A DNA stretch of 64,000 bases. Source: Vibrio artabrorum (GTDB taxonomy: Bacteria > Pseudomonadota > Gammaproteobacteria > Enterobacterales > Vibrionaceae). The notes beneath the pieces were generated by a model. The model was not told the DNA's origin, made no database searches, and was given only the letters and a program-made list of their open reading frames with translations. Numbering within the stretch: position 1 is the stretch's first letter; each line of letters starts with the position of its first letter. Shown here piece after piece: positions 18,751-29,114 of the stretch. Made by a program: the position numbers and the translations under genes. The DNA lies in contig NZ_AP025458.1 of the NCBI RefSeq assembly GCF_024347295.1, forward strand, positions 1,736,001-1,800,000. The letters run 5' to 3'.

Positions 18751-19253
18751 TGCCAACTCCGCACTCTAACTACACTTCATATACTGGAACGTAACAACAC
18801 AACCTGCCAACGCTATTACACTACTTCTCATGCGTTAGAGGCATTAATATTGCATGTAGTATATCGTACTGTTGCACACTTCTCTACAACTCAATCGCTA
18901 TACAATGTATTAAAATCAGACAAGATTTTTATTGCCATTATTCGGCTCACATCTCAAAAATAAAGCATCTGGCGTTAAATGAGATTCCCGAACCAGTCGC
19001 AATCAAACGAACGATTCGCTTTCTGCCACTGATCCTAATTCAATAACTGGACCAAAACGGATCCCGAAATCAGCCCACAGATCTGATACATGAACTTTCG
19101 TGAAATAGTTGTTTTAATGAGACCACGCTTTTAAAAGGGGCGATTAATAACGGGACGAGCTAGATCGGGGAGTTAAATTAAAAAAGAGCCGACTTCCTAC
19201 TCAATATTCATGAGAGACGTCTGCTCTTTGTTCGTTTTATTAGTGTAAAGGCG
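18751..19253. other. Intergenic region, no gene found
   Basis: About 500 bases between two minus-strand genes. Apart from the terminator near 19183-19229 I see no open frame, RNA or repeat. Confidence 0.5.
19183..19229 (-). terminator. Likely terminator of the cysteine-desulfurase-like gene
   Basis: AAAGAGCCGAC and GTCTGCTCTTT arms (one mismatch) with a long 25-base loop; on the minus strand it ends in TTTAATTTAA-type sequence. Confidence 0.55.
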
Positions 19254-20489
19254 TTAGCGACTTCTTAAAACACTCTCCAGTACATTGAACAATAAGTCGA
19301 TCTCTTCAATCGAGTTGTAATGCATACAACCAATACGCACCACCCCCTGCTCTTCAATACCCAGCTGTTTCACTAGCCCTAACGCGTAGAAATGCCCATT
19401 CCACACACAGATATTATGCTCGCCTAACTTCTTGGCGATGAACTCTGGCGAGTGATCATCAAATGTCACCGCAAAGGTAGGTGTTCTTAGATTCGAGTCA
19501 AACTCCGTCTTCCCATAGAGTTTGACCCCTTCGAGATCAGACAAGCGTTTTAGAAAATACGCACTGAGTTGGCTTTCGTGTTGATTGTAAAGCGCGTAGC
19601 TTTGCTCTAAACGAGCACGTAATGAATCCGTTGGTTCGCCTAATTGGGCCAAGTAATCCACTGCAGCAATCACGCCAGCAAGACCTTCGAAGCTTTGGGT
19701 TCCCGTCTCAAATCGGCCTGGGCCAATATTGGTCGCAGGCTCTACCTTGTAAGGCTTTAACGTTTGCAGCCATTGAGGCGCAACATACGCGATGCCCACA
19801 TGCGGGCCGAAGAACTTATACGCCGAACACGCTAAAAAGTCGCACTTCAGTTGTTGGACATCGATCAGATGGTGTGGAGCGTAATGCACGGCATCGACAT
19901 ACACCAGCGCGCCATGTTGGTGTGCAAGCTCAATAACTTTATCCATGTCGACAATCGAGCCTGTCGTATTCGAAGCAAACGTGACTGCGACAAGTTTGGT
20001 TTTCTCGTTAAGTAGTGACTCAAAATGCGCCATATCCAAACTGCAATCCGACTCGTCTACGCGAACTTGGCGAACAATCGCGCCTTTATCGTCTGCCGCT
20101 TGCTGCCAACTCGATACATTTGAGTAATGGTCTAACGCGGTGACGATAACTTCATCACCCTCTTGCCAATCGCGACTGATCGCTCGACTCAGTTGGAAAG
20201 TCAGCGAGGTCATGTTCGCGCCGAACACAACGTTGTCAGAAGATTCCGCATTCAGTAGCGCTTGAACCGACTCTCGAGCTTGCTGCATCAAACCTGTCGT
20301 TTTCTGGCTAGAAAAATAGTGACCGCCTAAGTTGGAATTAAAATGCCCTAGGTATTCGCTCATTGAAGCTAAAACATTCTCAGGCACTTGAGCACCGCCT
20401 GGGCCATCAAAGAAAGTAACTGGCTTGCCATTGTGATATTGGCCTAACGCGCTAAATTGCTGGCGTACATTATTAAGAATGAAGGACAT
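19254..20489 (-). CDS. Cysteine-desulfurase-like PLP enzyme (class V aminotransferase)
   Basis: A 411-residue PLP enzyme of the cysteine-desulfurase-like subfamily (TIGR01976 type), not housekeeping IscS/SufS. The start is the ATG at 20489 because AAGGA lies 8 bases upstream, inside the end of the previous gene. FFDGPGGAQVP opens the fold, DALDHYSN-type residues (ALDHYSNVSSW) and YVDAVHYAPH form the cofactor site, and the PLP lysine is K225 in SAYKFFGPH. The C-terminal mobile loop with a catalytic cysteine is not obvious, so desulfurase activity should not be assumed; beta-elimination, lyase or transamination are possible. It overlaps the upstream dioxygenase gene by 17 bases, which argues for a joint pathway. 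Confidence 0.85.
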   Translation of the reverse strand: MSFILNNVRQQFSALGQYHNGKPVTFFDGPGGAQVPENVLASMSEYLGHFNSNLGGHYFSSQKTTGLMQQARESVQALLNAESSDNVVFGANMTSLTFQLSRAISRDWQEGDEVIVTALDHYSNVSSWQQAADDKGAIVRQVRVDESDCSLDMAHFESLLNEKTKLVAVTFASNTTGSIVDMDKVIELAHQHGALVYVDAVHYAPHHLIDVQQLKCDFLACSAYKFFGPHVGIAYVAPQWLQTLKPYKVEPATNIGPGRFETGTQSFEGLAGVIAAVDYLAQLGEPTDSLRARLEQSYALYNQHESQLSAYFLKRLSDLEGVKLYGKTEFDSNLRTPTFAVTFDDHSPEFIAKKLGEHNICVWNGHFYALGLVKQLGIEEQGVVRIGCMHYNSIEEIDLLFNVLESVLRSR

Positions 20490-21129
20490 TGCGCGCATCC
20501 TTAGCCGTTAGTACAAACACATCCATGTAACCCATCTCATCGTGGTCTATGGTGCGAATCGGTTGTGCGTTGTGCCACAGCTTACTGTCAGCAAGCATCG
20601 CCACTTCGCCATCTTCAAGTACTTTTCTAAAAAATGGCGCTTCGTGGCTATCTTGGTACAGCATCACTTCACCACCAACGATGTTGTGGCGAGTAACACC
20701 AATGATCGCGATGTGGTCAAAACCATCTTGATGGACACCTTCGGGTGCAACCTGTGTCTCTTCAAAAATAGCGGCAATACGAATTTGATGAATTTCGATT
20801 TCTTGCCCGTCTTCAAGCCCATTGGTTTCAATAAAAAGCTCACACATCTCTTGCATACCTTCGCTGCTGAGAATTTGTGCTTCAATCGGCTCGAACTGGC
20901 GAACAACGTCACCTTGAAAGTGATTAATGTCTTCAGACTGAACAAAGTTATGTTTGTCTAGCTCAACGACTTGTCCATGACTGAATTCAACCACTGAGTA
21001 CCTTCTCAATCTGAACTGGCCATCCGCATGCTCTGTGCTTGGTAGCTTAGAGAATGAAGGTGACAACTCCTTAACCGCGTGGTTACTGAGGTGGGTAATA
21101 TGTAGGGTATTTTCGTGAGCATGTAACAT
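20473..21129 (-). CDS. 2-oxoglutarate/Fe(II) dioxygenase family protein (PF10014-like)
   Basis: A 218-residue protein resembling the 2OG-Fe_Oxy_2 family, which includes free amino acid hydroxylases such as bacterial L-isoleucine dioxygenase. The iron triad is H133-x-D135 (EGVHQDGFDH) with distal H186 (KLWHNAQPI), and an arginine six residues later (R192) fits 2-oxoglutarate binding. The start at 21129 has GGAG six bases away; an ATG one codon upstream is also possible. The product is first in a two-gene operon with a PLP enzyme, so a modified amino acid that is hydroxylated and then cleaved or transaminated is a reasonable guess. The substrate cannot be read from sequence. Confidence 0.85.
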   Translation of the reverse strand: MLHAHENTLHITHLSNHAVKELSPSFSKLPSTEHADGQFRLRRYSVVEFSHGQVVELDKHNFVQSEDINHFQGDVVRQFEPIEAQILSSEGMQEMCELFIETNGLEDGQEIEIHQIRIAAIFEETQVAPEGVHQDGFDHIAIIGVTRHNIVGGEVMLYQDSHEAPFFRKVLEDGEVAMLADSKLWHNAQPIRTIDHDEMGYMDVFVLTAKDARNVLHS

Positions 21130-21486
21130 CATCGACTCCTTAATGATTGTTAATTAACTTTCGATATTTAACATTTTATTTACACTAAGGATACTTAAAG
21201 ATCTTGCCAAATCAACATAAAACAATCATTTATCCCGTCATAATTAATAATTCAGACACTAAATCCAGTAGATAAATAAAAAGCAGTGTATGACACCAGA
21301 ATAAAAGATGACCAACTCTTAAAACTAGCACAGTCCACTAGCTAGTTATAAATACCTAAAATTTCAAATATAGCGACATTATTAACTGTATGTCGTGTTT
21401 TGTTTTGTCTTCCTGATATCAAAAGCAAACATAACTGATCATCACAACGAGTTAGGACGTAAAGGTGGGTAAAAGGAGAAAACAAT
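21130..21486. other. Divergent promoter region, dioxygenase / folK
   Basis: About 360 AT-rich bases between divergent operons. A perfect 10-base palindrome ACTAGCTAGT lies at 21337-21346. No RNA or coding frame is evident. Confidence 0.4.
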
Positions 21487-21984
21487 ATGACCACCGTCTA
21501 TGTCAGCATCGGAAGCAACATTAACCGTGAACATCACATCACAGAATCTCTCAACGCATTGAATAGTCGCTTTGCACCTCTACACATTTCTAATTTCTAC
21601 GATTGTGAGCCTGTTGGTTTTGAAGGGGACAACTTTCTGAACCTAGTCGTTGGCTTTGAATGCAATCTCCCTGTCGCAGAGCTGGCGAAGGCTTTACATC
21701 AAATCGAACTCGAGAATGGTCGAAAGCGTGAGACCAAAGCGTATGCTTCACGAACCCTAGATATCGATATCCTTCTTTATGGTAATCAAGTGGGTATTGT
21801 CGACGGAGTAGAACTGCCTAGAGGTGAAATCACCGAGTACGCTTTTGTGCTTCGACCGTTAGTTGATGTTGCCGCGCACCAACATCATCCCACTCTAGAC
21901 ATCTCTTTTCAGCATCTTTGGAACAACTTCGATCAGCGGAGTCAGAAAACCGAACTTATCCCTGTCAAGATCAGTTTCATTTAG
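21487..21984 (+). CDS. folK: 6-hydroxymethyl-dihydropterin pyrophosphokinase (HPPK)
   Basis: A 165-residue HPPK that transfers pyrophosphate from ATP to 6-hydroxymethyl-7,8-dihydropterin in folate synthesis. The start VYVSIGSNINRE and the signature RTLDIDILLYG (with the metal-binding DxD) are present. AGGAGAA precedes the ATG. It opens the operon folK-folX-folE-folM; the usual partner of folK elsewhere in gammaproteobacteria is pcnB or folP, so this may be a second, pathway-specific copy. The other folK cannot be seen in this window. Confidence 0.93.
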   Translation: MTTVYVSIGSNINREHHITESLNALNSRFAPLHISNFYDCEPVGFEGDNFLNLVVGFECNLPVAELAKALHQIELENGRKRETKAYASRTLDIDILLYGNQVGIVDGVELPRGEITEYAFVLRPLVDVAAHQHHPTLDISFQHLWNNFDQRSQKTELIPVKISFI

Positions 21985-22081
21985 ACCCTACAACGGCTTT
22001 AAACAGAACGTTTGAGCTTTATTGATCTTTTCCTCTAACAGGCACGTAACTCACTCTACCTTCTAAGGATCGGAAACCGTT

Positions 22082-22453
22082 ATGAATCACAATGCGATTA
22101 TCACCATCACAAATCTCAGATTAAGAACCTTCATCGGCTTCAACGAAGAAGAAAAAACCAAGCAGCAAGACATCGTTATAAACGCGGAGATCCATTACCC
22201 CGCAAACAACCTCTGCCTCTCTGATGATGTGGAGAACGCACTTAACTACAAAAATATCTGCAAAAAAATCATTCAACATGTCGAATCTGGACGGTTTCTA
22301 CTTTTAGAAAAGTTAACTAGCGACGTGCTCGGCATTTGTATCGACCATTCATGGGTTCGATACGCTCAAGTGAGAATTGACAAGCCTCATGCTCTACGTT
22401 TCGCCGATTCCGTCTCGCTCACCCTGAGCTATGAAGCAGAACTCGAAGATTAA
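22082..22453 (+). CDS. folX: Dihydroneopterin triphosphate 2'-epimerase
   Basis: A 123-residue member of the DHNA aldolase fold closely resembling E. coli FolX, with [14 protein letters not shown] at the start, ALNYKNI in the middle, [11 protein letters not shown], and [13 protein letters not shown] near the end. FolX converts 7,8-dihydroneopterin triphosphate to dihydromonapterin triphosphate. Distinction from the aldolase FolB rests on these motifs and on the following folE and folM genes. It is 97 bases after folK and 18 bases before folE, in one operon. Confidence 0.9.
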   Translation: MNHNAIITITNLRLRTFIGFNEEEKTKQQDIVINAEIHYPANNLCLSDDVENALNYKNICKKIIQHVESGRFLLLEKLTSDVLGICIDHSWVRYAQVRIDKPHALRFADSVSLTLSYEAELED

Positions 22454-22471
22454 TTCATAAGGAGCGACTCA

Positions 22472-23110
22472 ATGCTAACCACAGAAGCTGAAAAAGTAAG
22501 AGAAGCTTTGCTCGAAAAGGGATTAGAAACCCCGATGACATCGAGCGAAATGAATCCTGACCAGAAGTACAACCGTATTAAAGGACTTTTGACCGAAGTT
22601 GTCAGTACGCTTGGCCTGGATTTAACCGATGACAGTCTTGCTGAAACACCTCATCGCATTGCTAAGATGTACGTTCACGAGATATTTTCAGGACTCGACT
22701 ACAATAACTTCCCCAAAATCAGTGTTATCGACAACAAAATGTCAGTTGATGAAATGGTTAAGGTATCGGATATAGATTTAACGTCGACGTGCGAACATCA
22801 CTTCATCACCATCGATGGTTTAGCACAAGTGGCTTATATCCCTGAATCCAAGATTCTCGGGCTGTCTAAAATAAACCGTATTGTTCGATTCTTTGCTCAG
22901 CGTCCACAGGTTCAAGAGCGCCTTACTCAACAAATCCTGGTCGCGATACAGGCTCTGGTTGAAACCGAAAATGTGGCTGTGACGATTAAAGCAACTCACT
23001 ACTGCGTTAAATCGAGAGGCGTGATGGACGCTAACTCTGAAACCACAACCACCGCGCTGGGTGGCAGTTTCAAAACTAACCCTCAAACAAGAGCTGAGTT
23101 TTTACGATGA
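22472..23110 (+). CDS. folE: GTP cyclohydrolase I
   Basis: A 212-residue GTP cyclohydrolase I, which opens GTP to dihydroneopterin triphosphate, the first step of pterin synthesis. The zinc ligands are in STCEHHF and in HYCVKSRGV, and [19 protein letters not shown] is the conserved helix. AAGGAG precedes the ATG. The last four bases overlap the folM start (ATGA), a sign of translational coupling. Length fits the zinc-dependent FolE family. Whether it is the only copy in the genome is not known. Confidence 0.95.
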   Translation: MLTTEAEKVREALLEKGLETPMTSSEMNPDQKYNRIKGLLTEVVSTLGLDLTDDSLAETPHRIAKMYVHEIFSGLDYNNFPKISVIDNKMSVDEMVKVSDIDLTSTCEHHFITIDGLAQVAYIPESKILGLSKINRIVRFFAQRPQVQERLTQQILVAIQALVETENVAVTIKATHYCVKSRGVMDANSETTTTALGGSFKTNPQTRAEFLR

Positions 23111-23823
23111 GTGAGACGATTCTAATAACCGGTGTGGGAAAGCGTTTAGGATTCGCTCTGGCGCAGCAACTTTTATCGGACGGATACAACGTGGTTGGCA
23201 CTTACCGAAGTGACTATCCCCAACTGCAATTACTGCGCGACCGTGGAGCCGACTTGCAACAGGTAGACTTTTATCAACAAAGCAGCCTAGAGCGATTTCT
23301 TCATTACGTCGGTCAAGAATATAAGACCCTTCGAGCCATCATACATAATGCTTCCGATTGGCAGCCAGAAAACAAGAAAAACCCCAGTGAAAACGCATCG
23401 CAAATCATCAATCGAATGATGACGGTTCACGCCTGCGTGCCTTATCTGGTTAATCTGACGTTTAAAGACCAACTAATGTCTGGCGATAAAACGTCGGACA
23501 TCATCCACATCAGTGATTACGTTGCGGAAAAAGGCAGTAAAAAACACATCGCTTACGCGGCCAGCAAAGCCGCACTCAACAACCTGACGCTATCGTTCTC
23601 AGCGATGCTGGCACCCAAAGTGAAAGTCAATACCATCTCTCCAGCTATGATTAAGTTCAATGAACATGACGACGAAGCGTACAAAACCAAAGCTTTGCAA
23701 AAAGCCCTGATTCCCACAGAGGCGGGCTATGATGAAGTGATCGATGGCATCAAGTTTGTTTTGGCTAGTCACTACATGACAGGAAGGACCCTGCACCTTG
23801 ATGGGGGCAGACATTTGAAATGA
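23107..23823 (+). CDS. folM: Dihydromonapterin reductase
   Basis: A 238-residue short-chain dehydrogenase of the FolM type, which reduces dihydromonapterin to tetrahydromonapterin with NADPH (and can act weakly on dihydrofolate). The Rossmann motif TGVGKRLG is at residues 8-15 and the catalytic YAASK near 153-157. TNG-type NAD motif is replaced by IHNASDW, as expected in pteridine reductases. With folE and folX in the same operon, the product is most likely the monapterin cofactor used by phenylalanine hydroxylase in related bacteria; the hydroxylase is not in this window. Confidence 0.88.
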   Translation: MSETILITGVGKRLGFALAQQLLSDGYNVVGTYRSDYPQLQLLRDRGADLQQVDFYQQSSLERFLHYVGQEYKTLRAIIHNASDWQPENKKNPSENASQIINRMMTVHACVPYLVNLTFKDQLMSGDKTSDIIHISDYVAEKGSKKHIAYAASKAALNNLTLSFSAMLAPKVKVNTISPAMIKFNEHDDEAYKTKALQKALIPTEAGYDEVIDGIKFVLASHYMTGRTLHLDGGRHLK

Positions 23824-23858
23824 CGCTCACTGGATGCACTGACCGTAATCTAACCGCC

Positions 23859-23889
23859 ACTCCAAAGCACCATGATCCTTTGGAGTTTT
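23859..23889 (+). terminator. Terminator of the fol operon
   Basis: ACTCCAAAG / CTTTGGAGT 9-base stem with a 10-base loop followed by TTT. Confidence 0.75.
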
Positions 23890-24007
23890 GACTGTTCTTT
23901 CAGCCAAGAAAACGTTTGTCTTCATTAAGTTCTAACCTATAACGATTAATTACACTTCTCCCCTTGTTTACACTTTTATTGCCTCCATATTTTCCATACA
24001 ATCCTAA

Positions 24008-25006
<999 letters not shown>

Positions 25007-25087
25007 ATCTGAGATTGCAGATTTAAATATCGAAGCTCTCGCCTCAGTAGATGCCGGGCGTCATAATAGTTTATTGTAAATCCCTAG

Positions 25088-25119
25088 AGCCCGGTGGTAT
25101 ATCCATTGGGCTTTCTTTT
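25088..25119 (+). terminator. Terminator of trxB
   Basis: AGCCCGGTGG / CCATTGGGCT stem (with two G-T pairs), loop TATAT, then TTCTTTT. Confidence 0.8.
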
Positions 25120-25167
25120 GTATACTAGCCGCCCTCAACGAATAATAATTATCATTAAGCCTTCATA

Positions 25168-26952
25168 ATGGATAAGAAAAAACAACGCAGCTTGAACAAG
25201 TGGCTCAAGCAACAAAGTAAGTTAGCAAAACGCTGGCTTATGATTGCGATTAGCCTTGGTGTACTTTCAAGCGTGTTCTTAATTGCTCAAGCAGCGCTTC
25301 TCGCCTCTATTCTTCACCAGTTGATCATCGAGAATGTCGATAAATCTGAACTGGTTGGTCATTTCATAGGTTTGGCATTCTCGGTTGTTGGCCGTGCTGG
25401 ATGTACATGGGGACGTGAAATCGCGGGTTACCGATGCGGTGAACAGGTTCGTATATACATCAGGCAGCTAATTCTCAATAAATTACGTGAGCTTGGCCCG
25501 GCTTATATCAAAGGTAAACCTGCCGGTACGTGGGCAACCTTGCTGTTAGAACAAGTAGAAGACATGCAAGATTTCTTCTCTCGCTACTTACCTCAGATGT
25601 CTCTATCGGTGATGGTTCCATTTATCATCCTTGTGGTTGTATTCCCTGTAAACTGGGCGGCAGGTTTAATCTTCTTGATTACCGCACCACTGGTGCCGCT
25701 GTTTATGGCACTTGTTGGCATGAAAGCCGCAGACGCCAACCGTAAAAACTTTAAAGCGCTTCAACGCCTATCTGGTCACTTTTACGACCGTCTTCAGTCC
25801 ATGACAACCATTCGTTTATTCGATAGAACAAGCTCAGAAACGGAGGTACTTAAAGGTGCATCGGAAGTATTCAGAACGCGCACTATGGATGTATTGAAAA
25901 TCGCTTTCTTATCGTCTGCGGTGCTTGAATTTTTCACTTCAATCTCAATTGCAATGACGGCGGTTTACTTCGGTTTTACTTATATTGGCGAACTGAACTT
26001 TGGTCATTACGGCGCTGGCATTACACTATTCGCCGGTCTATTTATTCTTATCTTAGCGCCTGAATTTTACCAGCCTCTGCGTGACCTAGGTACTTTTTAC
26101 CATGCCAAGCAACAAGCCGTCGGGGCTGCTGAAAGTATTGTTGAGTTCTTAGAAACGGATATTACCAAAGTAAAATCGGGCAATACTCCACTCGATTCCG
26201 ATCAAGGTGTCGGTATTGTGGCTCAAGATCTCAAGGTGATCAGTCCGGAAGGCATTCAACTGGTTGGCCCTGTTTCGTTTGCATTGAACACCCACCAGTC
26301 GACGGCACTGGTCGGGCCAAGTGGCGCAGGTAAAACGAGTTTGATCAACGCTATTCTTGGTTTCATGCCTTATGAAGGAAGCTTGAAAATCAATGGCATT
26401 GAATTGCGTGACCTCGATTTAGCCTCTTGGCGTAAAACCATTAGTTGGGTTGGGCAAAACCCCTTGCTACTGCATGGCACAATTCGTGACAACGTCACCC
26501 TAGGTAAGCACAATATCACCGACCAAGTTGTTGAGAATGCACTTGAGCAATCTTTTGCTAACGAATTCGTAAACGAGCACGGCTTGAATTATATGATTTC
26601 TGATCGTTCTGGCGGCCTGTCTGTTGGTCAATCTCAACGTTTGGCACTGGCTCGCGCCATGATTCAAGATGGCCAGTTCTGGTTACTCGATGAACCCACT
26701 GCCAGCCTAGATACTCGTAGTGAGCAGCTAGTAATGAGAGGCATCAACAGCAACATTGAAAACCGTACTGCCCTGCTTGTGACGCACCAACTGGCTCCTC
26801 TTCAATCGGTCGATAACATTATGGTTATGCGCGATGGTGGTCTTGTGGAACAAGGTCATTACTCTCAGCTTTCAACTGCAGGTGGTTTATTTGAAGAGAT
26901 GCTAAACGCGAACTTAGCTCAACAAGACAATAAGGGTAATTTAGATGCGTGA
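25168..26952 (+). CDS. cydD: Heterodimeric ABC exporter CydDC, subunit CydD
   Basis: A 594-residue ABC half-transporter. Six N-terminal membrane helices are followed by the nucleotide-binding domain with Walker A GPSGAGKT, signature LSVGQSQRLALARA and Walker B FWLLDEPTASLD. CydDC exports glutathione and cysteine (and may handle heme) and is needed to assemble bd-type oxidases and c-type cytochromes. Its stop overlaps the cydC start by 8 bases, so the subunits are co-translated. Length fits E. coli CydD (588). Confidence 0.95.
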   Translation: MDKKKQRSLNKWLKQQSKLAKRWLMIAISLGVLSSVFLIAQAALLASILHQLIIENVDKSELVGHFIGLAFSVVGRAGCTWGREIAGYRCGEQVRIYIRQLILNKLRELGPAYIKGKPAGTWATLLLEQVEDMQDFFSRYLPQMSLSVMVPFIILVVVFPVNWAAGLIFLITAPLVPLFMALVGMKAADANRKNFKALQRLSGHFYDRLQSMTTIRLFDRTSSETEVLKGASEVFRTRTMDVLKIAFLSSAVLEFFTSISIAMTAVYFGFTYIGELNFGHYGAGITLFAGLFILILAPEFYQPLRDLGTFYHAKQQAVGAAESIVEFLETDITKVKSGNTPLDSDQGVGIVAQDLKVISPEGIQLVGPVSFALNTHQSTALVGPSGAGKTSLINAILGFMPYEGSLKINGIELRDLDLASWRKTISWVGQNPLLLHGTIRDNVTLGKHNITDQVVENALEQSFANEFVNEHGLNYMISDRSGGLSVGQSQRLALARAMIQDGQFWLLDEPTASLDTRSEQLVMRGINSNIENRTALLVTHQLAPLQSVDNIMVMRDGGLVEQGHYSQLSTAGGLFEEMLNANLAQQDNKGNLDA

Positions 26953-28666
26953 TTTACTGCCTTACCTGAAACTCTATAAAAAGCATTGGTTTGGCCTATC
27001 GCTAGGCATGCTATTGGCTTTTGCTACTCTGTCGGCTTCTATTGGCTTGCTAACGCTATCGGGTTGGTTCATTTCAGCTTCTGCGGTTGCTGGCCTAACG
27101 ATTGCCCGCGAAACGTTCAACTACATGTTGCCGGGCGGCGGTGTCCGTGGTTTGGCGATGGGGCGCACTGCTGGGCGTTGGGGTGAGCGTGTCGTTAGCC
27201 ATAATGCAACCTTTAAATTATTAACGGATTTACGGATTTTCTTTTTCAAGAAACTGGCTCCGCTCATTCCTGGACGCATTTCAAACCTTCGTGACGCGGA
27301 TCTACTGAACCGTTTGGTTGCCGATGTCGACGCAATGGATCACGTATACTTGCGTTTAGTCAGCCCTGTCACGGTTGGTGTGCTTGGGATTGTCTTCCTA
27401 ACACTATTCTTGATGTGGTTCGATACTTCGCTCGGTTTGATCTTAGGCTCTATTCTTCTGATTATGCTGTTGGTTTGGCCGATCTTGTTCTACAAACTGG
27501 GCAAGCGTAACGGTGGCGAGCTGACACAGAACAAAGCGGATCTTCGTGTGACGACACTGGATTGGATTGAAGGCTACAGTGAGCTGACTCTGTTCGGTGC
27601 TGAAGAGCGTTATCGCAATGCCATACTAGAGACTCAACAAAAACTGATGGCGAATCAGTTTGTGAATGCCAACCTAACCGGTATGGCGTCAGCTGTGCTA
27701 ATGCTATTCAACGGTTTGACACTGGTTCTTATGCTTTGGCTTGCGGCTGACGGCGTGGGTGGTAATGCACCGGACCCGTTCATCGCACTCATGGCCTTCG
27801 CAACCATGGCAAGCTTCGAGCTATTAATGCCAATTGCAGGCGCGTTCCAGTATTTAGGTCAAACTCTGTCTTCTGCTCGTCGCTTGAACGAAGTGATTCT
27901 GTCGGAGCCTGAAGTCCAGTTCTCCGAAGAGAAGCTCGACATCAATAAGCCGCTTGATATTACGTTCTCGAATGTGACCTTCAGCTACCCTGATTCAGAG
28001 CGCAGTGTTCTTAACGCAATTGACCTGACTATCTCTGCTACGAATAAAGTCGCAATTGTGGGTCAAACAGGTTCTGGTAAATCGACTCTGATTCAGCTTC
28101 TGACTCGCTACTGGGATCCTAAGAAAGGTTCTATCTCCATCGCAGGCATTGAACTGACTCAGTGGAATGAATCACAGCTTCGCGAATCAATCAGTGTCGT
28201 AAGCCAACGTGTCGATATTCTAAATGGTACTTTGCGTGACAACTTGCTGATTGCAAGACCAGAGGCAACCGATGATCACTTAGCAAATATCCTAAGAGAC
28301 GTAGGCCTAGAAAAGCTGCTTGAGAACAACGCGCTTGATAGCTGGTTAGGTGATGGTGGTCGTCAACTGTCTGGTGGTGAGAAGCGCCGTATTGGCATCG
28401 CACGAGCCATTCTTCATGATGCCCCTATCCAGCTTCTCGATGAGCCAACAGAAGGCTTAGATAAGCAAACTGAGCAAAGCATCATGACACTGTTCGAGAA
28501 GCACTTCGAAGGCAAGACGGTCATCTTCATCACGCACCGTTTGATTGGTCTGGAGTCGATGGATTCCATCGTTCTAATTGAACAAGGCGAGATTGTTGAA
28601 AACGGTTCTCATGAGAAGCTGTTAAATCAACAAGGACGTTACTTCCAACTTCGTCAGGCCATTTAA
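26945..28666 (+). CDS. cydC: Heterodimeric ABC exporter CydDC, subunit CydC
   Basis: A 573-residue ABC half-transporter, partner of CydD. The membrane region is followed by Walker A GQTGSGKS, signature LSGGEKRRIGIARA and Walker B IQLLDEPTEGLD, then the H-loop FITHRL. Both ATP sites in the pair look intact. A bd-type oxidase that would need this exporter is encoded at 62.3 kb. Length is the same as E. coli CydC (573). Confidence 0.95.
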   Translation: MRDLLPYLKLYKKHWFGLSLGMLLAFATLSASIGLLTLSGWFISASAVAGLTIARETFNYMLPGGGVRGLAMGRTAGRWGERVVSHNATFKLLTDLRIFFFKKLAPLIPGRISNLRDADLLNRLVADVDAMDHVYLRLVSPVTVGVLGIVFLTLFLMWFDTSLGLILGSILLIMLLVWPILFYKLGKRNGGELTQNKADLRVTTLDWIEGYSELTLFGAEERYRNAILETQQKLMANQFVNANLTGMASAVLMLFNGLTLVLMLWLAADGVGGNAPDPFIALMAFATMASFELLMPIAGAFQYLGQTLSSARRLNEVILSEPEVQFSEEKLDINKPLDITFSNVTFSYPDSERSVLNAIDLTISATNKVAIVGQTGSGKSTLIQLLTRYWDPKKGSISIAGIELTQWNESQLRESISVVSQRVDILNGTLRDNLLIARPEATDDHLANILRDVGLEKLLENNALDSWLGDGGRQLSGGEKRRIGIARAILHDAPIQLLDEPTEGLDKQTEQSIMTLFEKHFEGKTVIFITHRLIGLESMDSIVLIEQGEIVENGSHEKLLNQQGRYFQLRQAI

Positions 28667-28703
28667 TTCGCCTACTTTCACTGTCATCAGTAACACCATT
28701 ATC

Positions 28704-28729
28704 AGCCCGAGTTTGTACTCGGGCTTTTT
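28704..28729 (+). terminator. Terminator of cydDC
   Basis: AGCCCGAG / CTCGGGCT stem, 6-base loop, then TTTT. Confidence 0.9.
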
Positions 28730-28793
28730 GTTGCTAACGCCCGAACTAATCCGCCACGTCCGGATAGAATACGGATATTGCCTCAATAGCGAC

Positions 28794-28870
28794 TCTCTAC
28801 TCTCTACTCTCTACTCTCTACTCTCTACTCTCTACTCTCTACTCTCTACTCTCTACTCTCTACTCTCTAC
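28794..28870. repeat. Heptanucleotide microsatellite, 11 perfect copies of TCTCTAC
   Basis: Seventy-seven bases made of eleven identical TCTCTAC units, in the gap between convergent cydC and the chemoreceptor gene. Because 7 is not a multiple of 3 and the unit contains no stop in any plus-strand frame, it is open in all three; an in-frame 27-codon stretch follows at 28880-28963 but I see no start upstream of the repeat. Confidence 0.97.
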
Positions 28871-29019
28871 GAGCATGTTATGATCAAATGGATGAAGCAA
28901 CCCTCTTCTTCTCATACTGATTTAAAAGCCAAATGTCCTGACTCAGACAAGCACACCGCCTAGCGCAACGGTCCAATCTCAGTTGGTTGGCTTTATAAGC
29001 CTCTGGGTGACAGACACAA

Positions 29020-29049
29020 AAAAGCCGAATGTAATCACATTCGGCTTTT
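29020..29049 (-). terminator. Terminator of the chemoreceptor gene
   Basis: AAAAGCCGAATGT / ACATTCGGCTTTT 13-base stem with loop AATC; T run on the minus strand. Confidence 0.88.
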
Positions 29050-29114
29050 GTTTACGCTTTAGCGTATTAACAGCTTAATACGTCTAGCACTATTTGATAG
29101 CTATTCGCTTATGC

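Noticed and set aside
18751..19253. Possible small RNA in the long gap upstream of the PAS-GGDEF gene
   Set aside because: No promoter-terminator pair or strong fold other than the terminator of the next gene.
21140..21170. TGTTAA...TTAACA arms as a TyrR-type box before the dioxygenase
   Set aside because: Spacing and sequence do not match the TyrR consensus.
28875..28963. A 27-codon open frame after the TCTCTAC repeat as a gene
   Set aside because: No ribosome site and no recognisable protein; reported only as part of the repeat finding.
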